Assembly: GCA_949752745.1 (NCBI GenBank) | Contig: OX457027.1 | Location: forward strand, 82,019,214 to 82,083,213 | Origin: Protula sp. h YS-2021 | Taxonomy: Eukaryota; Annelida; Polychaeta; Sabellida; Serpulidae | Reading direction: 5' to 3' | Length of the DNA stretch: 64,000 nt | Shown here: positions 32,320-43,205 of the stretch, in pieces | Position numbering within the stretch: the stretch's first letter is position 1 | Layout of the letters: every line of letters begins with the position of its first letter | Position numbers and translations under genes: made by a program | Notes under the pieces: model-generated | Databases searched by the model: none | Told to the model about the DNA's origin: nothing | The model's input: the letters and a program-made list of their open reading frames with translations, nothing else

Positions 32320-33180
32320 CATGAAAGGTCACAGAGTGTGGGAAAACGATCGATAAATTTCAGAGTGCACTCGTTCAGAGCGTTGGGGAAACCGATCGAT
32401 AAATTTCAGAGTGCACTCGTTCAGAGCCTGGGGGAAACCGATCGATAAATTTCAGAGTGCACTCGTTCAGACCGTGGGAACGATCGATAAATTTGAAAAC
32501 ATCAAAGGCCTAGACCGTGGGAACGATGGATAAATTTCAGAGTGCACTCGTTTAGAGTGTGGGAACGATCATTAAATTTGAGAAGGAATGGGATTTTCCC
32601 CCACTCTAAGTGTAATGTTATGTTTTATGTTATAGTAGTTGGAAAATGGTGCTTCTAGACCAACTTTAGCAATGTAGTTTTTGATAATATATGATATATA
32701 AAATAAGTTTTAGCATTTTACCATGCTACTTATTCGCATGTTCTAAAGTTATAGTAGTATGAAAATGGTGGTTCTAGACCAACTTTAGCAAATGTAGTTT
32801 CTGATAACATATGATATATAAAATAAGCTTTAGCATTTTACCATGCTACTTATTCGAATCTTCTAAAGTTATAGTAGTGTGAAAATGGTGGTTCTAGACC
32901 AACTTTAGCAAATTTAGTTTTTAATAACATATAATATATAAAATCAGTTTTAGCATTTTACCATGCTACTTATTCGAATGTTCTAAAGTTATAGTAGTGC
33001 GAAAATGGTGGTTCTAGATCAACTTTAACAAATTTAGTTTTTGACAACATAATATATATAAAATAAGTTTGAACATTTTACCATGCTACTTATTCGAATA
33101 TTTTAAAGTTATAGTAGTGCAAAAATGGTAGTTCGAAACCAAATTTAACAAATTTAGTTTTTGACAAGCCCCATTCGAAA
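32320..33180. repeat. Subterminal tandem repeats of element 2
   Basis: Five ~55-bp units containing CAGAGTGCACTCGTTCAGAG and a CGATCGATAAA core (32320-32600), then five ~118-bp units (GTTATAGTAGTGTGAAAATG .. TACCATGCTACTTATTCG) at 32625-33180. Element 1 has about three of each. Confidence 0.8.
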
Positions 33181-33221
33181 CACGTGTTTAATTTATTTTT
33201 GGAACATATTAAGTCATAGTA

Positions 33222-33429
33222 TTGTTCAACAATTTTTGAACAAGTTCAACAAATTGTTCAACAGGTTGTTTAAAATGCTTAACATGTTCAATATGTTCAA
33301 AATGTTCAGCAAGTTGTTGTTCAACAAGTTGTTCAACAGAAGTGGATGAAGAATCGGATATGGAAAACCCTGTAAAACTACCTTTCACGGAAACTTTAGA
33401 TGAGTCTTCTATGGAAAGTCAAAGAGCCA
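33222..33429 (+). pseudogene. GTTCAACA array joined to a zinc-finger gene fragment
   Basis: The array at 33222-33335 runs straight into codons matching residues ~29-55 of the element 1 zinc-finger protein (EVDEESDMENPVKLPFTETL and on). The first ~28 codons, including the first finger and the TATA region, are deleted. The fragment ends at the DIRS junction near 33430. Confidence 0.7.
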
Positions 33430-36190
33430 ACGTATCTTGGAAGCTGGTGGGTTAGGGAGTTGGCAAATAGATCCAGGTAGTGAGGACAAGATGGAGACTG
33501 AGCTTCTACCCACTCTAAAGAGCCTTGGTTTAAACACCATTCTGTCTGCACTACCCTGTCCACTCTGGGTGCCAGATCTGCCAAGACATCTAGTTTGTCG
33601 GATATGTGGTCTGTTGAGAACCATATCCCGTGACGTCTTGCTAGGCAAATGATTTCCCCTGTCAACTGTGCCAGTTCGACTGAATAGGTGACTCTTTGTC
33701 CCCAAAGGTAAGCCATTGTTGCTGAATTGTCTAGCATTACCTGATTTGTTCTCCAGGTAGGGGGGGGGAGGTGACGAGAGATTGCTAACCATACCACTTT
33801 TAGTTCCCGCCGGTTTATTGTTTGGACTTCAGGAAGGGTGGGCAGGTGTCTTTTCAAAGCCTTTCCCCGAAGTAAAAGACCCAACCCTAGGACGATGCGT
33901 CCGTCCGAATTGACAGAGGTTTGACTGGGTGACTCTGTGATAGACATATTGGGGATATCCACTATTGTAGGCTCTCGATTGCCTTTAGGGACATGGCTAC
34001 TTCTCTGTGACGACCCCTCCCCCGGGCTACAGCCGTTTCTATTGCCCTCTGAAAACGCTTGTAATGCAGTGTGCCTAGCTGGACCGTCTTTTCTGTAGCC
34101 ACTAATAAGCCCAGTAAACTTCATTCGGATTAGTTTCATCGGTTGACTGGAGATGATGTCCTGAATGGCTAGAACGATCCTCTCCCATCTTTCTCGTGTG
34201 GGGTAAGCTCTGGCTAGCTCCAAATCCCACCTCTAGCCTAGAATGGTTATTTGCTGGTTGGGAACCAGTTCTGACTTTGCTACATTTATCAGGAGACATA
34301 TCCGCAGCACTTGGCCAGGAGCCGGACGTCCAAATACTGAAAGATTAGCACAACTTGAAGTCTGGCTCAAGATTTTAGCATTTTCATCGCTTTCGAGAAC
34401 ACATATGGGGCTGTGGCTGGCCCGAAAGGTGATGCCAGAAACCAGAATCTTTTCCCGTCTATTTTAAAGCATAGATATTTGCGGCCTTTCGGGTTTACTG
34501 GGATGTCTAGGTACTCATTTCATTAATGTATTGACGTACCCCAACTTCTCTGTTGTATCATTTCTGTGATTACTAAGGAAGTATCCATCTGAAAGATAAT
34601 TGTGCGAGGTACTAGTTTAGATCCGACATGTCTATGACCATTCTCAGGCCCCCATTCTTTTGGGTAATAGGAATATACGACTGAAAAAGTCCGGCTCAGT
34701 ATCTGGCATCCCCTGTGTGGTTGTATAGCTCTTGAACCCTGTTCTGTAGGGCCCCACTCTGTTTGGAGTCCTGGCTCTAGTAGGTGGATATGTGTTTTCG
34801 GGGTTTTACTTGGTGAGGTACCTTTGGGCACCTGCCACTGTTGTTACTCTTGAATTGAAGTGAGTAGGCTAGTTGGAGCCAAATGACTACTCGAAGTGAG
34901 GCTCCCATTTCTATCCAGATCTTGTAAAAATAGTCTAGCCTTCCTCTTACGGGCCAAGAGTCTTTGCAGTTCAGTAGCTGTTTTATTTCTTGCCATAAAT
35001 GAATGGCATCGCCTGGAGACGAGTTCTACCGTAGGTTTCTGCTATCTGTACTACTTTGAGGCTTAAAGGCTGGAGATACTGCCCTGTTATTGCCTTTCCC
35101 TCTTGGATGACGGTGATTGGGTGTCTGTGGTGAGACAGTAGTGCTAGGTCCTGGCATAAAGCCCATAAAGTTAACTCTTTCCGATCCTGGGAGTGAGAAC
35201 TCTGCCTGACTTAAAATGTTGGAATGCCTAAGTTTTCTGGCCCCTTTAATTTATGACCAGCAATGCAGCAAGAACGCGTCTCTTCGAAGTTGCACCATCG
35301 AGGTCATTTGATTAGCGGCGATTTTGGCAGTATCCCGAGTGTCGACCGACACACACTGCAGTTGTTTTAGAACCACAGGGTCTGATATTCCCCTCTTTCA
35401 GAGCTTTTAACGTATGGTCTTGCCTAGAGGTGATATTCAGAGTCTGACGCGCCGGTTCCTCCAGGATTTTGGCGTCTTTTTCTAGGAAGAGAATATCCAA
35501 GTCCGTTTTGACTTTCGACATCCATACCGTTCTCTTGGAGGGCTGTTCTAGCAGTTCAGTCGGAATGATATTGTCCGCAGACATGTAGGTGGAACGCCTT
35601 ATTACCAGTTGCTTGACTGAGTGGAGCCTCTCCAGCATTTTCCCCCCACCCAGGTCCATTCGTTGAAACTCCATTTACCTGGCTGCCACTACCTGGTTCG
35701 CGACCTAAGCACTGCTACAGAGGGCCAGGAATGCCTCTTGTTCTGGTTCTTCGCATTGAGAAGTCAGCTGGATGGGCGGCTTCTCTCTGTCAGCATAGGG
35801 GTTGCCCGCTTCCACCCCAGCTAACCGTGGAATTTTTTTAATTACGTCCCTGAATGGGATATCCTCTGGTAGGATGACTAATACATCTGTGACCGGTGTA
35901 AGATGGTAGGTTGGGGGGGTGGTGTGAGACGGCGTACGAATCGGGCGTCTGCCTGCCGCCGCTGGGTCTGGATCTGGCGCTATCCATGAATCGATAAGGT
36001 TGGGTGAGTGATTTCACTTCCCCCTCCTGGCTGTCCTCCTCCAAGTCCAAATCCTCGAGCTCAGAAGGAGGATGTGAGGGCTCTTGGTCCTCGTCTGTGT
36101 CCTGGTCCTCTTTCACTGATGTCTCCGGGGGGTGGGAGGCCATCTGGTTTTCCAGTAGGTGTGAAGTGACACACTGATAGGAAGACAAGT
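33430..36190 (-). pseudogene. Decayed, 3'-truncated DIRS element copy (gag, RT and RNase H parts)
   Basis: On the minus strand, 36188-35838 and 35674-35312 match the gag of the complete DIRS (SARSRPSGGRQTPDS; KRTVWMSKVKTDLDILFLEK; QDHTLKALK). 34831-34523 retains pieces of RT, and 34223-33396 contains RNase H (INRRELKVVWLAISRHL, MLDNSATMAYL, KLDVLADLAPRV) and the following LDLFANSLTHQLPRYV segment. Many frameshifts and stops. The tyrosine recombinase and terminal regions are gone at the left, where it abuts the zinc-finger fragment of element 2. Confidence 0.75.
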
Positions 36191-36489
36191 ATTGGTGTAA
36201 GTAAGCCGACAGAACTAAAGCAACGAACTGATTGTGGAAGTTTCATTTTAGTTATCATAGTGAACCCAGAGGAATGCACGCCAGAAGGACGGGTCATTCA
36301 GGAAATGGAAGCCCACTAGGTTAATCTGTTTCAAAGCATCAGATCGATCCAACGGCAGCTGCAAGGCTTTTAATTAACAAAATGCCTATTTTACCCCTTC
36401 CCCCATTTGGTTTTGTACAAATGTTGTAGCTATATACCTGGATCCAACCACTATTCGGGGCGCTGAATGAAAAATGGACATCGAATCCC
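36191..36489. other. No recognised gene
   Basis: Spacer between the DIRS copy and element 3. TCATAG occurs at 36255-36260, matching the candidate duplication of element 2, but no element terminus adjoins it. Confidence 0.4.
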
Positions 36490-36541
36490 AGTAGGGTAAA
36501 CATGTGGTTGCCCATGATATACTTTGCCCTAACCCCCTCCT

Positions 36542-37660
36542 CCTAGGACATACTGTGTCAGACCCCCCCCCCCCCCACCTCCATTATATACTATGTCAGA
36601 CCGCCCTAGAAATATCAGCAAAATCGCGTTTCGTATGACGTATGACGTCTTTTTGTGTACAAATCACGTGATGATATGGGGGAACCCTTCCAATTGTGAT
36701 TTTTGCATATTTAGACGTTTCAGACAATTCTGAACAATTTGGTTTCTTGACCTCCCTAACCCCACCCCTCTCGTAGAAAAAATTTTGTGATTTTTGCATA
36801 TTTATCCGTTTTAGACGATTCTGAGCATTTTCAATTTTTGACCCTAAGTGAGAAAATTTCATGACTTTTGCATATTTATACGTTTCAGACGTTTTTTAGC
36901 ATTTTTGTTTTTTTTTACACAACCTCCCCCTCGTGGGAAAACTTTGTAAGTTTTGCATATTTGCGCATTTCAGACGATTTTGAACATTTTCGGTTTTATT
37001 CACCTCCCAAACCCGCCCCCGTTTCCACCATGGAAAAATTTTGTGAATTGGTACTCACATTGGCTCGAAACCTGGGGTGTATAAAAGTGACGTCTGAGAA
37101 CACATTTCAGTGTTGGTTGTTGGTTGATTAGTTGGCTGTTGGTTGTTGTTGGTTTTTAACTGTTGTTGGTTGTTGGTAGTTGTTGGTTGGTTGGTTGTTT
37201 GGTTGGTTGGTTGTTGGTTGTCGTTGGTTGGTTGGTTGGATGGTTAGTTGGTTGGTTGGTTGATTGGTTGTTGTTGTTGGTTGGTTGGTTGGTTGGTTGG
37301 TTGGTTGTTGGTTGTTGGTTGTTGTTGGAAGATGGAAAGTAAAAATTTGAAGTAAGTGAAATTCTTTGTTATGTATGTTTATTTGTTGTATTTTTTTTGG
37401 TTGGTTATGTGGGAAGACTGCGCAATTCAAACATGTGTTCGAATGCCAAGCCCATTCAATGGCTTGGAGATGTGGCAAAGTTATTTCTAAACATATTAGG
37501 ACATAGTGTGTCCAACCTCGAGTATGACATCTCCCTACGAAATTGGAAACTTGGTCACAAATTGGCATAAATGATAGAAAAAAACTGCAATTATTGCTGA
37601 CAGGAAGTGACGTCATAAAGTAATTGTTGTTGTTAATTGTTGTTGATGGTTGTTGTTGTC
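36542..37660. repeat. Left ~1.1-kb inverted repeat of element 3
   Basis: Imperfect reverse complement of 40940-42024. It includes a C15-like tract, three or four GTGATTTTTGCATATTTA units, a TATA box, a (TTGG)n tract (37134-37326) and GGACATAGTGTGTCC. Confidence 0.7.
37080..37087 (+). promoter_or_regulatory. TATA box in the left inverted repeat
   Basis: TATAAAAG followed ~20 bases on by ACATTTCAGTGTT, an initiator-like sequence. The equivalent box in the right repeat is CATAAAAGG. Both drive inward, towards the element's genes. Confidence 0.6.
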
Positions 37661-37719
37661 TACATATATTTATATTTAAAGACTTTTTGTGACTTAAAAG
37701 TGGATGTGGAATAGAAAAG

Positions 37720-38437
37720 ATGTATAAATGCAACATTTGTTCGAGATCCTACGACTGGCCACAAAGTCTAAAAAGACATTTCAAGCAAGCACACATTTCA
37801 GAAGTGAATGAGAAATGGGAGATGGATATAGAAAACCCTATAAAACACCTTTTACGGAAACTTTAGATGAATCTTCTATTAAACGTCAAAGAGTCAATAT
37901 GGATGACATTAATGCGCATGCTTGTATAGAATGTGGTGCATTATACAGCAGCAAAGAAGCTTTAGCCACAAATATGGAGCAGTGTGGTGATGATGCCGAT
38001 GACAGCCGTTCTAACAGTGAGTCAGAAATAGACTCTGTTTGGCATGATATGGTTGAAGAAGTATATGATGACCATGATGACAAATTTCAGGAAAAGGTTT
38101 TAGAATATGAAGAACAAGTGCCTGAAGATGCGCGTGAAAGAGCAAGTGATGACCTTTGATCCGTTTATAAATGTTGACTAAAACCACTGTTAATGATACC
38201 ATTCAAATATACCCAACGTCTAGAACAAAGTCAATATTATCAAAAGATTTTAGAGGACTTTAATTACTTTGTTCATGAAAAAACATTATGAGTTTTCAAA
38301 GGCACTAAAGGCGGCTATAAGGAAAAGCAATGCATTCTTTGAAGAGCTACTAGATAAGGAGGAGGAGGATGACAGCAGTGATGAAAAAGCGATATGGGCA
38401 GTGAGGTGCAAAAGAGTGAAACACATCAAGATAAATA
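37720..38437 (+). pseudogene. Zinc-finger gene copy of element 3, frameshifted
   Basis: The ATG at 37720 begins MYKCNICSRSYDWPQSLKRH, an intact C2H2 finger. A frameshift near 37815 leads into the frame with the second Cys finger (CIECGALYSSKEAL), the SEIDSVWHDMVEEVYDDHD domain and a stop at 38158. Beyond it the C-terminal helices and acidic tail are readable with further stops and shifts to a TAG at 38437. It is clearly orthologous to the intact gene in element 1 but dead. Confidence 0.75.
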
Positions 38438-38982
38438 GACTTATTTGACTAAACTGTGCATATTGCTATTAACTTAAGCGCTGTCTTCGAATTGTATCAA
38501 TAAATCTATTCTATATATGTCTTGTTTTCATGTTAAACATATGCAGTCGCTAGAGGCTAAGGTACCTGTTGCGGTGTTAATTCACCCGTAAACCATATAT
38601 CATATATCATATATTATGTATTATAATGAAGTATTATTATGTATTATGGTCAACTATTGTATGAGAAAAATAAAAAGTTGAAAAGCATCATATGTGTTTA
38701 TTATTGAATATTACACTTATGCACAATTATGATAAAAACAAAAATATTTCAAATACATATTATGTTAAGACATGTGACATATGAGTCCACTCACAAGAAC
38801 TTCAAACTTCAAATTGATATAAGTTTGCAAATATTATGAATTTCAAAACTGACTTCACATCAACATGGATTGATAATTTTAATTCATTTCATAGTCCACA
38901 TATTAAACATAAAGACAATTTAGTTGAACTACATATCAAATGTACATGTCCATTTGGGTCAAAGCTAACTTTCAAGTTCTTG

Positions 38983-39320
38983 CTAAGCCTCAAAAACTTT
39001 GTTCCAATCTTCTGCACTGAGGGTGATGAAATCATAGCATCCGCTAAGCTCGTTATACTGCTGAAACTGTAAACAGCGTTCACCGTCTCGCTCAATGACT
39101 TTCACACAAAGATCTTCTGAGATTTGTAGATGAAATCCTGGTATTGATAAAGATTCAAAATAATTCTTTACCAAGACGTGATCTTCAGAAGACAAGATAA
39201 TGTAAGTTCCACAATAACAGATGACTTGTTCACCCAGGTGATCTAGAGATAGTTTCACGTTTGGTTTGAATTCATGATGATAAATGAGTTCTACTGAACT
39301 ATTTTCTGACTGTCACTGCA
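38983..39320 (-). pseudogene. Second PC4-like domain fragment in element 3
   Basis: The minus strand is open from about 39320 to the stop at 38983. The C-terminal ~50 residues (GFHLQISEDLCVKVIERDGE, then DFITLSAEDWNKVFEA) have the strand-strand-helix pattern of a PC4 fold: hydrophobic strands, a basic turn, then L-[ST]-x(2)-[DE]-W. It overlaps the end of the first PC4-like gene in another frame, so it may once have been its C-terminal extension. No Met start is seen (GTG at 39258). Weak match; element 1 lacks this part. Confidence 0.4.
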
Positions 39321-39868
39321 TTTATACACATCAATTTTCTTAAATATGAGATCGGCTGACGTCATTTGCTTCTTCAGCATTTGCCAATCTTTCAATGACA
39401 ACAAACTTCCCTTCTTGGTATGATATAACCTCCCAGATGTATAACACATAATATATTCACGAATGTTAACCATCCATTTCTGTTGATATTTCACCAATTA
39501 AATATATATTTCTCCATTAATGGGTATCATTACCGATAAATCGTCTACACTCATCTCTTTCATGGACTTTGTAGTAGCAGCTTTACGCTCAAGTTCTCGC
39601 TTCATTTTAGGCTCTTTCTTAATTGTTCGCTTTTTACACGGTGACGTCATAGCTTGTAACTCATCTCCTTTTATCTTTCTAAAATGTGGTCGCCTTTGAC
39701 GCTGCTGCATTGGCAGTGACTTTACCTCAGACTTTACCATGAGCATTGCCTTAGATTTGCTGTAGGTATTTTCTCCGGCTTTGTTATAAAATTTTCTGCA
39801 GGCATTGTCTCAGACTTTTCTGCAGGCAAGGTCATAGATGGTAGTTGTTGTTCACTCACTGCACACAT
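39291..39868 (-). pseudogene. PC4-like gene copy of element 3 (frameshift plus stop)
   Basis: The ATG at 39868 starts MCAVSEQQLPSMTLPAE, as in element 1. A frameshift near 39760 moves to the frame with RPHFRKIKGDEL. A TAA at 39498-39500 replaces the Lys codon in the first PC4 strand (IPINGEIYI then stop then LVKYQQKW). The rest (LLSLKDWQMLKKQMTSADL) is intact. Loss of function is certain unless the stop is bypassed. Confidence 0.75.
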
Positions 39869-40289
39869 GTTTACTCTTCAATATCATGATATAGAATATT
39901 TGTTACGTCTGAGGGCGGGCGCCATTTATGCGCCATAAGTTGTGTAATGACCCTGTGACAAGAGTTTCCTAACAAACAGACTGTAGGTAAATTTATGTTA
40001 CAGAAATAAGCAGACAAGCGTTTTTCCACGCTGCCATATTTACTTTAAATGAAAACACTCATCCACATAGTAAAACTTTTATTGACATGTAAATATGAAT
40101 CACTTAACCACTATTTATTAATTTTTAACCACTTAAAAGTTTGCATTATACACTTCCATATAAACAAACTTTACTGTTCTTCAAACGTTTTACAAATGTC
40201 TTTATTCACTTCAACTCGTCTATTATTGAATGGGGCAAGTTCTTATATATCCGTTGGAATATTGCATTATCCAATGAGACATGATCATC

Positions 40290-40857
40290 GTAATGTAAAA
40301 TAATTCAACCATGATGAGGTCAGTTGCCCAAATTGTATTGGCGTTGATAAATGTTGAATCAATGTCACAAGTGTTCCCTGATAAATTCAGTTCTTCACAT
40401 TCACTCAGAAAGGACTGGATGAAACAATTTTTTTTGGAATTGCCATTCCAACAGCTTCACAGTGTTTATAAATATTCTTCATTTGTAAAAACCAATCCGA
40501 TTCAAAATAAGGAAACTTTGAAAATACATAGTCAGTTTAGTTCACTTTGAAGACATCATCCAATGTCTCTATACATCTGCGAAGAAGGGATGTTGACATT
40601 GTTCACTGGTCTTCTTCTGCAAAACAATCTTTCAAATAATCCACCACGTGAAAGAATACTCCTATATCAGTATGAACGAGATCAAATGCAAAATCAAAAT
40701 CAAAATCATCTGCGTCTTCTGTTCCAGTTTCATAACACTGTTTAATAAACCTGCTGTGTAATTCAATTCTGTTAAGGTTGTTATGTGTCAAGTCCCAACA
40801 GGTATCTAAGTCCCAAAACTGCTCTTTCTCCAATCCAAAGCGATCTAATTTCATCAA
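40290..40857 (-). pseudogene. Unknown acidic protein gene of element 3 with in-frame stops
   Basis: Starts MMKLDRFGLEKEQFWDLDTC at 40857 and is open for 84 codons, with an Asp/Phe-rich part (DDFDFDFAFD). The same frame continues past a TGA (TMSTSLLRRCIETLDDVFKV, stop, then FPYFESDWFLQMKNIYKHC and GMAIPKKIVSSSPF), so it was a longer gene. No family recognised. It is transcribed inward from the right inverted-repeat promoter. Confidence 0.5.
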
Positions 40858-40939
40858 TCATACTACTTTCGATTCCACATCCACTTTTCAAATGACAAAA
40901 AAATCTTTGAGTGTAAATATATGAAGACAACAACAACAG

Positions 40940-42024
40940 ACATTACTTCATGACGTCACTTCCGCTCAGCGACAATACCATTTTTTCTATAATTTACGCC
41001 AATTTGATTTCCAAGTTCCCAACTTCGTAGGGAGATGCCACGCTCGTGGTTGGACACACTATGTCCTAATGTGTTTAAAAATAACTTTATCACATCTTCA
41101 AACCATTGAATGGGCTTGCCATTCGAACACGTGTTTCAAAGGTCCTCCCACATAACCAACCAAGAAAAGATATAACAAATAAACATACATAACAACAAAT
41201 TTCACTTACCTCAAATTTTCACTTCCCATCTTCCCAGAACAACCAACAACCAACCAACCAACCAACCAACAACAACCAACTAACCAACCAGCAAATAACC
41301 AACATCCAACAACCAACCAACCAACAACAACCAACAACGACAACCAACAACCAAACAACCAACAAAACAACAAACCAACCACCAACAAACAAAGAAAAAC
41401 CAACTTGCCAACCAACAACCAACACTGAAATGTGTTCTCAGACGTTCCTTTTATGCACCCCAGATTTCGAGCCAATGTGATTTTTAAGTTCTAATATGTC
41501 TAAAAATACATTTTCTAAATTTGAGGGTGGTCCAAAAACCGAAAATGTTCAGAATTGTCTGAAACGGATAAATATGCAAAAAATCACAAATTTTCCCACG
41601 GTGTCGAGGTCAAAAAACAAAAATGTTCAGAATCGTCTGAAATGGATAAATATGCAAAAATCACAAAATTTTTTCCCACCGACTGTCGGGTTTGAAAGGT
41701 AAAAAATCGAAAAATGTTCAGAATTGTCTAAAAAGTCTAAATATGCAAAAATCACAAAATTTCTCCACGGCGGGGAAAGGGGGATTGAAAGGTTAAAAAA
41801 AAACAAACAAAATATTCAGAATTGTCTGAAACGTCTAAATATGCAAAAATCACAAGTTGGGGGGGGGGTGGGGGGGTCCCACATAACATCACGTAATATG
41901 TATACACAAAGACGTCATATGTCACCTGAAACACGATTTTGCTAAAATTTCTTGTCCTAGTGGAGTCTGACATAGTATGTCCTGGGGAGGGGGGGGGGGG
42001 AGATCTGACATAGTTTGTCCTAGG
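40940..42024. repeat. Right ~1.1-kb inverted repeat of element 3
   Basis: Counterpart of the left repeat: (CCAA)n at 41235-41420, the TGCATAAAAGG promoter at about 41448-41456 (minus), four GATAAATATGCAAAAATCAC units and G-tracts at 41859-41876 and 41984-42000. Confidence 0.7.
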
Positions 42025-42242
42025 GGAGAGTGGTCCAGAACTGTCGCCTTGCAACTACTCACGATGCAGCTACAACTTTTGTACAAAACAAATCCGATTT
42101 TAATATTGAGTGAAAATGGGCATTTTATCAAAGTCGTCATTTCTACATTTTCTAACTCCACAATGACCCCCTGGAAATGAGCTAAGACGCTGGTATGAAG
42201 ATACGAAGACGGCAATAGAGAAAAGTATGGAAATGGAGGTAT

Positions 42243-42945
42243 GTGATATCACGGGGTGTAGGAAAAAATGGCAACGGAAAAAATGGCAACGGAAATAATG
42301 GCAACGGAAAATATGGCAAGTGGAAATAATGGCAACGGAAAATACGGCAAAGTGAAAAAACGTAAAAAATGGCAAAATAACAAAATAAAAATTTTATCAC
42401 AATTGTCAAATTTATTCTTAAGCGTAATATCACGAGCATGTTGCTCATTCTAGACAACGCCCCTAATAAATGCATTGTTGTGATAGGATTAGCAATACTG
42501 CATACACAGGGTTTAAGTTTTGCCTGATGCAGCCCAAATAAATGTTTTGTTTACGTTCACACCCGAGCATCCGAAAGATTAACCGCATTGTACACACAGC
42601 GAATAAGTTTTGCCTGATGCACCCCAAATAGATGTATTGTTACGTTGGCACCCGAGCATCCAAAGGATTAACGGTGCCGCACACAGGGATTACGTTTTGC
42701 CATTTTTGCTTGCACCCAAATACCCTGACATCAAGTGGCATTAAGTGCTTTCGATTGGACATTCTTTGATCCTGAGTAGTCAAGGTAGGCGATTTCTTTG
42801 TTTTGACTGAACTTCAGTGAAACCTGCAAAATTTGCCATTTTTTCCCTTTTCACTTTGCCATTTTTTCCGTTGCCATTATTTCCAGTTGCCATATTTTCC
42901 GTTGCCATTATTTCCATTGCCATTTTTTCCGTACCCCGATATCAC
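42243..42945. mobile_element. Foldback MITE with AATGGCAACGGAAA inverted arms
   Basis: GTGATATCACGGGGTGTAGG at the left is mirrored by CCGTACCCCGATATCAC at the right. Each arm has 5-6 tandem AATGGCAACGGAAA units over ~120 bases. The centre holds two ~105-bp direct copies with TTTTGCCTGATGCA and CCCGAGCATCC. No coding capacity. Confidence 0.75.
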
Positions 42946-43205
42946 GGCATGGGGATTCATGCATGGGATTTCAAGGCATGGAAATTAAGGCATGAGATTT
43001 CAAGGCAGGGAAATTAAGCCATGTGATTTCAAGGCAGGGCGATTAAGGCAAGTGATTTCAAAGCATAGAGATTAAGGCATGTGATTTTGAGGCAGGGAGA
43101 TTAAGCCAAGTGATTTCAAGGCATGGAGATTAAGGCATGACATTTCAAGGCATGGACGTGAAGACATGGGATTTCAAGGCAAGGAATTTAGGGCATGAGG
43201 CTATG
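42946..43205. repeat. Minisatellite (ATTTCAAGGCATGG units)
   Basis: About nine units of ~28-30 bases alternating GATTTCAAGGCATGG and ATTAAGGCATGT. It directly abuts the MITE end. Confidence 0.8.

Larger units (their letters stand above)
30804..33430. mobile_element. Broken Polinton-like element 2 (inverted relative to element 1)
   Basis: Starts AGTAGTAGGAAAAGAG after a potential duplication TCATAG (30798-30803). Then come a C-tract (30846-30873), tRNA-like stretches, long AATGTAACATTATGTAAC-type repeats (31500-32210), GTGCACTCGTTCAGAG units, five ~118-bp units, a GTTCAACA array and the start of the zinc-finger gene, where a decayed DIRS begins. The order is that of element 1's right arm, inverted and expanded. 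No far terminus with TCATAG in the right context was found, so the element is truncated or rearranged. Confidence 0.7.
36490..42059. mobile_element. Polinton-like element 3 with ~1.1-kb inverted repeats
   Basis: Ends AGTAGGGTAAACATGTGG (36490) and, complemented, AGTAGTTGCAAGG (42059) resemble the palindrome's terminus; both are followed by CTAGGACA, a TCAGA(C/T)C word and a C-tract. Long inverted repeats (about 36542-37660 and 40940-42024) share the GATAAATATGCAAAAATCAC units, a TATA-type promoter, (TTGG)n leaders and the AACTTGG/ CTACGAA segment. Inside are decayed copies of the zinc-finger, PC4-like and an unknown gene. The 6-base flanks do not match, so one end has been replaced or has drifted. 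Confidence 0.7.

Noticed and set aside
36255..36260. TCATAG as the far target duplication of element 2
   Set aside because: It matches the left flank at 30798-30803, but no AGTAG-type terminus precedes it; a 6-base match is easily found by chance.
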